64,000 nucleotides of DNA. It comes from Flavobacterium succinicans (GTDB lineage: Bacteria > Bacteroidota > Bacteroidia > Flavobacteriales > Flavobacteriaceae). Positions 27,171 through 35,138 of the stretch are shown one piece after another. The stretch spans positions 1 through 64,000 of the forward strand of contig NZ_JMTM01000035.1 of assembly GCF_001662485.1 (NCBI RefSeq), written 5' to 3'. The notes under the pieces were generated by a model. The model had not been told where the DNA came from. It saw only the letters and a program-made list of their open reading frames with translations, and ran no database searches. A program made the translations under genes and the position numbers. Every line of letters starts with the position of its first letter. The first letter of the stretch is position 1.

Positions 27171-27240
27171 TAGCCCAGATAGGAGCGGCATCCTCTTGTA
27201 TGGCGGAGGCCAATACAAGAGATATAGCGGATAGCTGGAA
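27171..27240 (+). repeat. Structured intergenic hairpin element, copy 1
   Basis: A conserved core AGCGGCATCCT ... GATATAGCGGATAGC frames a variable stem CTCTTGTAT / ATACAAGAG, and an outer CCAG pairs with CTGG. The same core occurs at 33107-33178, where the outer pair is CCCG/CGGG and the inner stem is completely different but still complementary. The pairing is kept while the bases change, so the structure seems to matter. Strand is given by the shared core; pabB upstream is read on the other strand. Confidence 0.7.
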
Positions 27241-27292
27241 ACCCTATTGCAAAAAAGCCTATTGTTCGCGCTTCTAAATCTTTTAATTTTTT

Positions 27293-28579
27293 TTATTCTA
27301 ATACGGTTTTCATTGCTTTGGCTTTGAGCAAACATTCTTCGTATTCTTGCTCTGGCACCGATAAAGCTGTGATGGCACTTCCGACCGAAAAAGAAAGATA
27401 TTGCTTCTTTTGATTGTACAAAATACTGCGAATTACGACATTGAAATCAAAATCGCCTTCGGGTGTGAAATAACCTACTGCCCCGCTGTACAAGCCTCTT
27501 TTGGTGACTTCTAATTCTTCGATAATTTTCATAGCCGAAATTTTGGGAGCTCCCGTCATACTTCCCATTGGAAAAGTGAGGCGTAATACATCAATAACTG
27601 AATATTTTTCGTCCATTTTTGAGGTGATGGTTGAAATCATTTGATGGACTTGCATAAAAGAATAAATGCCGCAAAGTTCTTCTACTTGCACCGAACCTTT
27701 TTGGGCGGTTCGCGATAAATCATTGCGAACCAAATCGGTAATCATAATATTTTCAGCGCGTTCTTTTGGATTGGCAGCTAAATCTTCTTTAGCTTTTTCG
27801 TCAGCCACAGGGTCTTCATAGCGTTTTGCGGTTCCTTTTATGGGTTGCGAAATCAAATCTTCTCCTTCTTTTCTCAAATAGCGTTCTGGTGTGGCAGACA
27901 ACAAGTACTGTTGGTTATTTTTTAGGAAAACTGCAAAAGGTGGTTGCGAAATGTCATTTAACTTTTGAAACTTTTCGAGCGGTTGAATAGTTGCATTTTC
28001 TGCATAAAATTCCATACAAAAATTGGCTTCATAAATATCCCCTTTATGAATGTATTCCTGCATTTTTTGTACTTGCTCGAGGTATTTTTTTTGGTCTATT
28101 CTAGCTTGTATCACTACAGATTCCGAAGCGGTACTTTGATGAGGAACAATTGTCGTGATATCTTGATAATCTTCTTGCAACTCGTCGTCACATAAGTGTA
28201 AATAGCGGGTCTCGAGCTGATTCCCTTTTAGCAAAAAAATCTTTTTGGGCTGAAAAAAGAATAAATCTGGAAAATCTAATCCATCAAAATTATTGGATTG
28301 CAAGCGCTCGCTATCGTTTTTTAAATCATAAGACAAATAGCCAAACAGCCAGTCCTTAGTAGTTTGCTGATATTGTTTTAAATCCTCAAAAGCATTATGA
28401 TAATCGGTTTGAAGCAAAGTGAAAGCGTCTACGGCCAACATACAATCATAACTAGAATACGCTTGTGGATAACTATTGCTATCCAAAAAAGCTACTTCAC
28501 GAAACTGCTGTGCCCAATGCAAAAGTTGTTCCTTAAAAAGTGAAGGATTGTCTATCGTATAAAATTCAGAGACTCTCAA
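27293..28579 (-). CDS. pabB: Aminodeoxychorismate synthase component I
   Basis: PabB aminates chorismate to 4-amino-4-deoxychorismate in the p-aminobenzoate branch of folate synthesis. The 428-residue product has the chorismate-binding domain in its C-terminal half: IYEANFCMEFYAE, LLSATPERYLRKEG, LISQPIKGTAKR, ERAENIMITDLVRNDLSR and FPMGSMTGAPKISAMKIIEE with GLYSGAVGYF. The PIKGT motif (Lys) is characteristic of PabB/anthranilate synthase component I enzymes. The short N-terminal domain and the sequence favour PabB over TrpE. No pabA or pabC gene is adjacent. It is monocistronic or reads on towards the repeat region before tilS. Confidence 0.88.
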   Translation of the reverse strand: MRVSEFYTIDNPSLFKEQLLHWAQQFREVAFLDSNSYPQAYSSYDCMLAVDAFTLLQTDYHNAFEDLKQYQQTTKDWLFGYLSYDLKNDSERLQSNNFDGLDFPDLFFFQPKKIFLLKGNQLETRYLHLCDDELQEDYQDITTIVPHQSTASESVVIQARIDQKKYLEQVQKMQEYIHKGDIYEANFCMEFYAENATIQPLEKFQKLNDISQPPFAVFLKNNQQYLLSATPERYLRKEGEDLISQPIKGTAKRYEDPVADEKAKEDLAANPKERAENIMITDLVRNDLSRTAQKGSVQVEELCGIYSFMQVHQMISTITSKMDEKYSVIDVLRLTFPMGSMTGAPKISAMKIIEELEVTKRGLYSGAVGYFTPEGDFDFNVVIRSILYNQKKQYLSFSVGSAITALSVPEQEYEECLLKAKAMKTVLE

Positions 28580-28784
28580 TAATAATTATTTTAAGCTCCA
28601 AAATTACGACAAAAAATTCCCTTCTACCTTCTTCCTCAAAAAAATTGGCACACTTTTTAATAGGTAAAAAAAGTACTACTTCACTAAATAAAATTTAAGT
28701 ATTGATTAAAAAACTACGCTTACTCCATTTTGGAACATTTATTTGAATTTTAACCCTTTTTTAATCTATTAAACTATTTTATTT

Positions 28785-29705
28785 ATGAAGACAATTGCAA
28801 AAGCAAGTACTCTAGCCGTAATCATCGCAGTAGTACTATTTTCGTGCAAAAAAGCCGATGTTGCGGCAGAAGAAACCGCCGATTATGCCACAGCTGTTGC
28901 CGATAGCGCAACCGTTAGCAACACCTCAGAAAAAACCACTACAACTCCTAAAACTGTAGAAAAAAGGAAGCTCATTCGAACAGCAGATATCAAATTCAAA
29001 GTAAAAAGTGTCGTACAATCGACCAACTTGATTGAGAATACTACCAGAAAATGGGGCGGTTTGGTTACGTACTCCAACCTTCAAAGCACCATAAATGACC
29101 AAATAAGTACTAAAGTTAGTCAGGATAGTACGCTTGAAACCACTAAATACAAAGTTGAAAACACCATCACCCTTCGTGTATCTCAACAAAATATGGATAC
29201 CGTGGTAAAAGAAATTGCTAAAGAAATTGATTATTTAGACTACCGATTAATCAAAGCGGATGATGTAGCTTTACGATTACTATCCAATGAGTTACTACAA
29301 AAGAGAAGCGCTACCAATGAAAAAAGAATGGCCAATGCTATTGATACAAAAGGCAAAAAAATCAATGACATTATGAATGCCGAAACACAACTTGAAAACA
29401 AAAAAGCGCAAAGCGATAGCAGTGCTATTGAAAACTTATCGCTGCAAGACCAAATCAATTATAGCACCATCACCCTTCAGTTATACCAAAGAGAAGTGGT
29501 CAAACAAGAATTGGTAGCCAATGAAAAACAAGGGTATTATTTTGAGCCAGCTATTGGAATTCAAATTTTGGATGCGTTGCAATCTGGCTGGTTTCATTTA
29601 CTGTCGTTGGTAGTTTTCCTTTTGAAATTATGGTGGTTAGCGCTAATTGGTTTAGTAATATACTGGATATTCAATAAAGTGCCTTTCATAAAAAACCTAA
29701 AATAA
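28785..29705 (+). CDS. DUF4349 membrane-anchored lipoprotein
   Basis: The 306-residue protein has a lipoprotein signal (VIIAVVLFSC, with Cys at about residue 21) and an Ala/Thr-rich linker. The DUF4349 domain follows from about residue 60 (KRKLIRTADIKFKVKSVVQS, then NMDTVVKEIAKEIDYLDYRL) with a helical segment (ETQLENKKAQSDSSAIENLS, SLQDQINYSTITLQL). A C-terminal transmembrane helix lies at about 270-295 (WWLALIGLVIYWIF). DUF4349 proteins are envelope proteins of unknown function found in many bacteria. It is monocistronic, and no partner gene is obvious. Confidence 0.85.
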   Translation: MKTIAKASTLAVIIAVVLFSCKKADVAAEETADYATAVADSATVSNTSEKTTTTPKTVEKRKLIRTADIKFKVKSVVQSTNLIENTTRKWGGLVTYSNLQSTINDQISTKVSQDSTLETTKYKVENTITLRVSQQNMDTVVKEIAKEIDYLDYRLIKADDVALRLLSNELLQKRSATNEKRMANAIDTKGKKINDIMNAETQLENKKAQSDSSAIENLSLQDQINYSTITLQLYQREVVKQELVANEKQGYYFEPAIGIQILDALQSGWFHLLSLVVFLLKLWWLALIGLVIYWIFNKVPFIKNLK

Positions 29706-29900
29706 AGTCTACCTATTCATTCGCTTAAAAAATAAAAATCCGAAAAAGAAGAATCGCAATTCACTATTTATCAATATTTTACTTAAATTTGATAGGCAAT
29801 TAAACATTTCCTAAAAAAATATAGGTTTAAAAATTTTACCCAACCAAGAAATGATTCGTTGTTGATTTCAAAAAAGTAACCCCTAAAATGTATTATAAAT

Positions 29901-30275
29901 ATGAAAATAGCTACTACTATTATTCGGATTTTGATTGGACTGCTATTATTGTTTGCCTCCATCAGTTATTTTTTTCATTTAATGCCGGAGCCTGAAACAA
30001 CAGGCAACTTCAAAGCATTCAATGTTGGATTAATAGCAGCAACTTATATTATGCCTTTGGCGAAAGGAGTTGAACTGCTTTGTGGATTAGCTTTTGTGAG
30101 CAATCGTTTTGTGACTTTGGCCAATATTTTAATTCTTCCCATTACGATAAACATTTTGTTCATCAATATCTTTTTAGCTCCCGAAGGCATCCCGATTGCT
30201 GGAGCTTTATTCTTGGGGAATTTATTTTTGATTTATCGTTATTGGGACAATTACAAAAGCGTTTTTACTCCTTGA
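29901..30275 (+). CDS. DoxX-like small membrane protein
   Basis: The 124-residue product has four predicted transmembrane helices: TIIRILIGLLLLFASISYFF, LIAATYIMPLAKGVELLCGL, FVTLANILILPITINILFIN and GALFLGNLFLIYRYW. This is the pattern of the DoxX/DoxD superfamily. Members are small integral membrane proteins linked to quinone or redox processes in some organisms, but the function here is unknown. It converges on lpdA with a shared terminator. Confidence 0.75.
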   Translation: MKIATTIIRILIGLLLLFASISYFFHLMPEPETTGNFKAFNVGLIAATYIMPLAKGVELLCGLAFVSNRFVTLANILILPITINILFINIFLAPEGIPIAGALFLGNLFLIYRYWDNYKSVFTP

Positions 30276-30284
30276 TTTAAACAA

Positions 30285-30318
30285 CAAAACCCGTCTCATA
30301 ATCATGAGACGGGTTTCT
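30285..30318. terminator. Bidirectional terminator between the DoxX gene and lpdA
   Basis: The stem AAACCCGTCTCAT / ATGAGACGGGTTT (13 bases, perfect) has a 4-base loop, with T and A runs on both sides. Confidence 0.9.
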
Positions 30319-30338
30319 TATTTTTGAAAGTTACGCTT

Positions 30339-31742
30339 TTATACGTGTAACGCTCTATTATCTGTGGCAGCCAATGCCGCTTCCTTAATCGCTTCCGCAA
30401 AAGTAGGATGCGCGTGAGACATTCTAGAAATATCTTCGGCTGAAGCTTTAAATTCCATAGCAGTTACAGCTTCTGCAATCAAATCGGCTGTTCTAGCTCC
30501 AATCATATGAACACCAAGAACTTCATCCGTTTTCGCATCAGCAAGGATTTTTACAAAACCGTCTAAATCCGCACTAGCGCGCGCACGACCCAAGGCTTTG
30601 AAAGGGAAATTACCCACTTTGTATGAAACACCTGCTGCTTTTAATTGTTCCTCTGTTTGTCCAACAGCAGCAACTTCTGGCCAAGTGTAGACAACACCAG
30701 GAATTAAATTATAATCGATATGTGGTTTTTGACCTGCTAAAATTTCAGCTACCATTGTACCTTCTTCCTCCGCTTTATGAGCCAACATCGCGCCACGCAC
30801 CACATCACCAATAGCGTAAATGTTTGGAGTAGATGTTTGCAAATGGTCATTCACTTCGATTTGACCTCTATCAGAGATTTTTACACCCGCTTTATCTGCA
30901 TTCAACCCGTCAGTATAAGGACGACGACCTACAGAAACCAAAGAGTAATCTCCTTCTAAAGTGATGATTTCACCTTTAGCATTTTCAGCTTTCACAGTTA
31001 CTACATCACCAGCTCTTTCTACTGACTGTACTTTGTGAGAAGTATAGAACTTCATTCCTTGTTTTTTAAGGACTTTGGTCAATTCTTTAGACAATGAAGC
31101 GTCCATTCCTGGAATGATTCTGTCCATAAATTCCACAACAGATACTTGCGCACCTAAACGCAAATACACTTGACCTAATTCAATTCCAATTACACCTCCA
31201 CCAATAATTACAAGGTGTTTAGGAACTTCTTTTAGTTTTAACGCTTCAGTTGAAGTAATAATTCTTTCTTTATCGATTGAGATAAAAGGTAAAGAAGAAG
31301 GTTTTGAACCTGTTGCGATGATGATATTTTTAGCTTCAATGGTTTCAGAAGTTCCATCTGCTTTGGCAACCTCAACGTGAGTCGCGTCTACAAAAGAACC
31401 CAAACCATTAAAAACCGTGATTTTATTTTTATCCATCAAAAACTGAACACCTCCAGATGTTTGATCGACAACTGCTTGTTTGCGAGCAATCATTTTCTCT
31501 AAATTCACTTTAACCTCACCAGAAAGTTCAATTCCGTGATCGGCAAAATGTTTAATTTCATCGTAATGATGTGAAGAAGCTAGAAGCGCTTTGGATGGAA
31601 TACATCCTACATTTAAACAGGTTCCTCCAAGTGTGGAGTATTTCTCGATAATTGCGGTTTTGAAACCTAATTGTGCGCAACGAATTGCCGACACATATCC
31701 TCCAGGACCAGAACCTATAATGACTACGTCAAATGAACTCAT
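30339..31742 (-). CDS. lpdA: Dihydrolipoyl dehydrogenase (E3)
   Basis: E3 reoxidises dihydrolipoamide in pyruvate and 2-oxoglutarate dehydrogenases and in the glycine cleavage system. The 467-residue flavoprotein, starting at ATG 31742, has MSSFDVVIIGSGPGGYVSAI (FAD-binding), the redox disulfide GGTCLNVGCIPSKALL and VIIGGGVIGIELGQVYLRLG (NAD-binding). It also has YAIGDVVRGAMLAHKAEEEG and the catalytic His-Glu pair HAHPTFAEAIKEA near the C-terminus. An in-frame ATG ten codons upstream exists, but the extra residues are not family-like. E1 and E2 genes are not nearby, so it probably serves several complexes. Confidence 0.96.
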   Translation of the reverse strand: MSSFDVVIIGSGPGGYVSAIRCAQLGFKTAIIEKYSTLGGTCLNVGCIPSKALLASSHHYDEIKHFADHGIELSGEVKVNLEKMIARKQAVVDQTSGGVQFLMDKNKITVFNGLGSFVDATHVEVAKADGTSETIEAKNIIIATGSKPSSLPFISIDKERIITSTEALKLKEVPKHLVIIGGGVIGIELGQVYLRLGAQVSVVEFMDRIIPGMDASLSKELTKVLKKQGMKFYTSHKVQSVERAGDVVTVKAENAKGEIITLEGDYSLVSVGRRPYTDGLNADKAGVKISDRGQIEVNDHLQTSTPNIYAIGDVVRGAMLAHKAEEEGTMVAEILAGQKPHIDYNLIPGVVYTWPEVAAVGQTEEQLKAAGVSYKVGNFPFKALGRARASADLDGFVKILADAKTDEVLGVHMIGARTADLIAEAVTAMEFKASAEDISRMSHAHPTFAEAIKEAALAATDNRALHV

Positions 31743-31807
31743 AGTGTGTTGATTTATTTTTTTGAGTGACAAAATTAAGGAATAAAGTTTTGTTTAAACG
31801 CTAATTT

Positions 31808-32098
31808 TTAAGGTTTTTTGTGTGAATTTCTTGAGGTATGAAATACAGAATGAACAATAACTTCATTTTGACTTATTTCAAATATAATTACGAATGGAAA
31901 CTTTTTTAATGGTAATTCTCTATAGTGCGGTAGCTTCTTGATGGCACAGATATGAGGATATACTTTTAAGATTTTGATGTAGCTTGTCAAATGAATTAGA
32001 AATTCCTTTCCTAATCCCTTACGTTTACTCTCATAAAAATCAATAGACTCATTAATTTCTTTTTTAGCCAGAGGAAGAAGGAAAACTTTAAAAACCAT
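31808..32098 (-). CDS. parE: RelE/ParE-family toxin
   Basis: The 96-residue product has the RelE/ParE fold pattern: PLAKKEINESIDFYESKRKG (helical hairpin), KEFLIHLTSYIKILKVYP, then the beta strands YRELPLKKFPFVIIFEISQN and EVIVHSVFHTSRN. ParE-type toxins act on DNA gyrase and RelE-type toxins cut mRNA on the ribosome; the sequence does not settle which. The catalytic residues of RelE are not clear here, so ParE-like is more likely. It overlaps the upstream antitoxin gene by 11 bases, a usual arrangement for translational coupling. Confidence 0.8.
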   Translation of the reverse strand: MVFKVFLLPLAKKEINESIDFYESKRKGLGKEFLIHLTSYIKILKVYPHICAIKKLPHYRELPLKKFPFVIIFEISQNEVIVHSVFHTSRNSHKKP

Positions 32099-32333
32099 AT
32101 TTTAGTTTCAATCTTTTTTCAACATCCTCCCAAGAGTCAGAAGAAATTGAACCTAAAACATACTTTTCTCTTTCTTCTGCAATCAAATTATAATGGGCAT
32201 CTGGTACGATTGAATCCGACTCCTCATTAGCTAGGGCTTCAAAGAAAAAGTCTAAAACCTCTAATTTAGTGTCATCTTGAATAATTTTACCAAAATCTTC
32301 GATGAGTTTGTATCGTAGGTCTTTAGTTTTCAT
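32088..32333 (-). CDS. Antitoxin of the ParE-type module
   Basis: The 81-residue acidic product (MKTKDLRYKLIEDFGKIIQD, later DSWEDVEKRLKLKYGF) precedes and overlaps the toxin gene. Its position, size and charge are those of a type II antitoxin, and the C-terminal helix rich in charged residues could wrap the toxin. The N-terminal part may form the dimer and DNA-binding region that autoregulates the pair; I do not see a clear ribbon-helix-helix. It is assigned mainly by context. Confidence 0.65.
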   Translation of the reverse strand: MKTKDLRYKLIEDFGKIIQDDTKLEVLDFFFEALANEESDSIVPDAHYNLIAEEREKYVLGSISSDSWEDVEKRLKLKYGF

Positions 32334-32383
32334 TGCATTAATTTTACCATCAAATATAATTTTTTTTCAAATACAAAAGCGAA

Positions 32384-32842
32384 TCAAAAACCAATAACCG
32401 TAGTGTTCTTTACTTCGCTAATCATAAAGGTGCTTTGTGTACTACCAATGTGTTGAAGCGTGGTGAGTTTGGTTACCAAAAACTCGCGATAAGCTTCCAT
32501 ATCTTTTACTAAAACTTTGAGGATGTAATCATAATCGCCACTCACGTGATGGCATTCTAAGACTTCTTGCAATTGCACCACTTCGTTTTCGAATCGGGTG
32601 AGGAATTCCTTGGTGTGTTGCACCAATTTTAAATGGCAAAAAACAACAAATCCTCTTTCTACTTTTGATTTATCTACTAAAGCAACATATTTACTAATGA
32701 TGCCCTCTCGCTCTAACTTCTTGATGCGCTCATAGACTGCGGTTACAGAAAGATTTAGTTTTAAAGACAATTCTTTGGTTGTTTTTTTACTATCGGTTTG
32801 GAGTAAAATCAAGAGTTTTTTATCAATAGCGTCTAAGGTCAT
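32384..32842 (-). CDS. Lrp/AsnC-family transcriptional regulator
   Basis: The 152-residue product has the Lrp/AsnC layout: an N-terminal winged helix-turn-helix (LDAIDKKLLILLQTDSKKTT, ELSLKLNLSVTAVYERIKKL) and a C-terminal RAM domain for ligand binding (VVQLQEVLECHHVSGDYDYI, LKVLVKDMEAYREFL). Family members sense amino acids and form octamers. It is divergent from the PLP gamma-lyase-family gene with 374 bases between, which strongly suggests that it controls that gene, as Lrp-type regulators control amino-acid catabolic enzymes elsewhere. The amino acid sensed is not known. Confidence 0.92.
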   Translation of the reverse strand: MTLDAIDKKLLILLQTDSKKTTKELSLKLNLSVTAVYERIKKLEREGIISKYVALVDKSKVERGFVVFCHLKLVQHTKEFLTRFENEVVQLQEVLECHHVSGDYDYILKVLVKDMEAYREFLVTKLTTLQHIGSTQSTFMISEVKNTTVIGF

Positions 32843-33106
32843 AGCTTTATTAAGGGTTGAGGATTGATTGTTTAGGGTTTAAAAGTTTAAAGGTTTAAAA
32901 GTTTTGGGTATTGGAATTTGGGATTTGGTTTTTGAGATTTATTTCTGTTGTGAAAAAAAATCTATTAATACAGGATTTGAAACACAAAAATAGAGATATA
33001 ATCTTTACATAAACTATAATTTAGATTAAAAAACTATAATTTTCACTCACTATTGATTAATAATCTACCTATTCTTTATTTTGGTGTGGTTGTCAACAAA
33101 AAAGCC
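32843..33106. promoter_or_regulatory. Divergent control region of the Lrp regulator and the PLP enzyme gene
   Basis: No gene fits here. A direct repeat TTAAAAGTTTAAAGGTTTAAA near 32880 and the AT-rich stretch near 33005-33060 are candidates for Lrp binding, but no defined site can be pointed out. The structured hairpin element follows directly at 33107. Confidence 0.4.
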
Positions 33107-33178
33107 TAGCCCCGATAGCAGCGGCATCCTTTGCCTTTTTCCTTTAAAAAGGCAAAGATATAGCGGATAGCGGGAGGA
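33107..33178 (+). repeat. Structured intergenic hairpin element, copy 2
   Basis: It shares the core AGCGGCATCCT ... GATATAGCGGATAGC with copy 1 at 27171-27240. Here the inner stem is CTTTGCCTTTTT / AAAAAGGCAAAG and the outer pair CCCG / CGGG. It lies 39 bases upstream of the PLP enzyme ATG and inside its likely leader, with the same orientation. Confidence 0.7.
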
Positions 33179-33216
33179 GCTCCTAATAAAAACAATAACT
33201 AAACAAAATATAGACT

Positions 33217-34425
33217 ATGAAAAATAACGATTTTAACCCAGCAGATAACATTCAGGATTTACAGTATTTTGGGGAATTTGGAGGCGTAAACCCTTCGATT
33301 TCTGACTCGTCTACCTACACTTTTTTATCGGCCAAAACAATGTTTGACACCTTTGAAGGCAATATGGAAGGCTGTTACTTGTATTCGCGTCACTCCTCGC
33401 CTAGTAACTTGTATTTGGACCAAGCGCTAGCAGCTATGGAAGGAACGGAAGCGGCCAACGTTTCGGCTTCGGGAATGGGAGCTATTACGCCAACACTTTT
33501 GCAATTGTGTGGCGCGGGCGACCATATTGTATCGAGCCGCACGATTTATGGGGGTACGTATGCTTTTCTTAAAAACTTTACGCCGCGCTTAGGCATTGAA
33601 ACGACCTTTGTGGACATCACAAAACTAGAGGTAGTGGAAGCAGCGATTACGCCAAAAACCAAAGTGTTGTATTGCGAAACCGTAAGTAACCCGTTACTGG
33701 AAGTTGCAGATATTGCAGGATTGTCTGCAATCGCCAAAAAACACAACTTAACTTTGGTGGTCGACAATACTTTTTCGCCACTTTCGGTTTCTCCTGCCCG
33801 TTTGGGAGCTGATGTTGTCATTCATAGTTTGACCAAATACATCAATGGAAGTAGCGATACAGTTGGCGGTGTAACTTGTGCTAGTCGCGAATTTATTAAT
33901 AGTTTGAAAAATGTAAATACTGGTGCTAGTATGCTTTTGGGACCTACAATGGACAGTCTTCGCTCGGCTAGCGTGATGAAAAACCTTCGAACACTTCATA
34001 TCAGAATGAAGCAACACAGCTATAACGCACAATATTTAGCTGAACGATTTGAAAAAGACGGTTTAAAAACGGTTTACCCTGGTTTAGCCAGTCACCCGAG
34101 TCATCAACTGTACAAAAATATGATTAATCCTGAATATGGTTTTGGTGGAATGATGACCATTGATGTTGGAAATTTAGTGACGGCTAATGCTTTGATGGAG
34201 TTGATGCAAGAACGTAATCTTGGCTATTTGGCTGTGAGTTTGGGCTTTTATAAAACCTTGTTTAGCGCACCAGGCACTTCGACATCTAGCGAAATTCCAT
34301 TAGAGGAACAAGTAGAAATGGGACTAACCGATGGATTGATTCGTTTTTCTATTGGACTTGACAACGATATCGAAAGAACCTACCAAAGTATGAAACAATG
34401 CATGCTCGACTTGAATGTTTTATAA
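33217..34425 (+). CDS. Cys/Met-metabolism PLP-dependent enzyme (methionine gamma-lyase / cystathionine lyase family)
   Basis: The 402-residue product belongs to the Cys/Met metabolism PLP family. It shows YLYSRHSSPSNLYLDQALAA, NVSASGMGAITPTLLQLC, SSRTIYGGTYAFLKN, CETVSNPLLEVADIAGL, LVVDNTFSPL and the PLP-lysine in VIHSLTKYINGSSD. Such enzymes cleave or form C-S bonds at the gamma or beta carbon of methionine, cystathionine or homocysteine. The exact reaction cannot be fixed by sequence alone. Divergence from an Lrp-type regulator points to amino-acid-controlled catabolism, perhaps methionine degradation. It is intact and followed by a strong terminator. Confidence 0.85.
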   Translation: MKNNDFNPADNIQDLQYFGEFGGVNPSISDSSTYTFLSAKTMFDTFEGNMEGCYLYSRHSSPSNLYLDQALAAMEGTEAANVSASGMGAITPTLLQLCGAGDHIVSSRTIYGGTYAFLKNFTPRLGIETTFVDITKLEVVEAAITPKTKVLYCETVSNPLLEVADIAGLSAIAKKHNLTLVVDNTFSPLSVSPARLGADVVIHSLTKYINGSSDTVGGVTCASREFINSLKNVNTGASMLLGPTMDSLRSASVMKNLRTLHIRMKQHSYNAQYLAERFEKDGLKTVYPGLASHPSHQLYKNMINPEYGFGGMMTIDVGNLVTANALMELMQERNLGYLAVSLGFYKTLFSAPGTSTSSEIPLEEQVEMGLTDGLIRFSIGLDNDIERTYQSMKQCMLDLNVL

Positions 34426-34445
34426 TACTCTCGATAACTTTTATA

Positions 34446-34482
34446 CATCCGTTACTTTACTGTAACGGATTTTTTTTTTTTG
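34446..34482 (+). terminator. Terminator after the PLP enzyme gene
   Basis: ATCCGTTAC / GTAACGGAT form a 9-base stem with a 6-base loop, followed by a run of twelve T. Confidence 0.85.
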
Positions 34483-34546
34483 ATAAAAAATTCACATTTG
34501 AAAGAAGAATGATTTCCACAAAAAATCAGAATCCCAAAAAGAAAGA

Positions 34547-34556
34547 ATATTTTTGT
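34547..34556 (+). promoter_or_regulatory. Probable -7 promoter element of the 186-codon gene
   Basis: TATTTTTG matches the flavobacterial -7 consensus TAnnTTTG. It lies about 20-30 bases before the ATG at 34578, consistent with a short leader. No ideal TTG at -33 was seen. Confidence 0.45.
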
Positions 34557-34577
34557 AGTCTATTTAGACGATACGTT

Positions 34578-35138
34578 ATGCACCAAGAAAAGTTTATTTT
34601 CTGCCTCGAAGGAGTTCCTGATGCAGCAATTGAGCAACAAACAGCGGTAATCAAAAACCTTGAAAAAATGGCTTTTGAACAAGGTTTAACGAGTATTTAC
34701 AAGACTTGTGACACGATTGAAGGTCTTGAAGAGAGCTTGAGTACTTTGCTTTATGACGATAACAATTTTCAAGCCTATGAAATCATTTATTTGGTGATGC
34801 CTGGAGAAGCCAATACCATTTGCTTGAACGATTACTTTTATAGTTTAGAAGAAATTGCAGAACTATTTGAAGGCAAAATGAAAGGTAAAATCATTCACTT
34901 TGCCAATGCAAAAGTATTGAACTTAGACGAAGAAGAGGCTCAATACTTTTTGGATATTACAGGAGCAAGAGCCGTTTCGGGCTACGGTATAGCCACGACC
35001 CAGATAAGCAGTCATTTGCTCGACAAAACTTTCTTTGATTTGTGCCAAAAGGAAGACGACATTACGGACGTAGTAGAAAGATTGTTCGAGAAACAATACA
35101 CTTTGTGTCAGCTTTTGGATTTTAGGTTGTACTATTAA
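34578..35138 (+). CDS. Conserved-looking hypothetical protein of 186 residues
   Basis: The 186-residue cytoplasmic-looking protein starts MHQEKFIFCLEGVPDAAIEQ. It is acidic and mixed alpha/beta, with EIIYLVMPGEANTICLNDYF, YSLEEIAELFEGKMKGKIIH and LDITGARAVSGYGIATTQIS. The last phrases suggest a small alpha/beta domain that may relate to CHAT-like or Rossmann-like folds, but I do not recognise a named family. The ATG at 34578 is preferred over an in-frame ATG at 34398, because the earlier one overlaps the preceding PLP gene and its terminator. Its 3' end overlaps the convergent DUF4442 gene by 4 bases. Confidence 0.75.
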   Translation: MHQEKFIFCLEGVPDAAIEQQTAVIKNLEKMAFEQGLTSIYKTCDTIEGLEESLSTLLYDDNNFQAYEIIYLVMPGEANTICLNDYFYSLEEIAELFEGKMKGKIIHFANAKVLNLDEEEAQYFLDITGARAVSGYGIATTQISSHLLDKTFFDLCQKEDDITDVVERLFEKQYTLCQLLDFRLYY

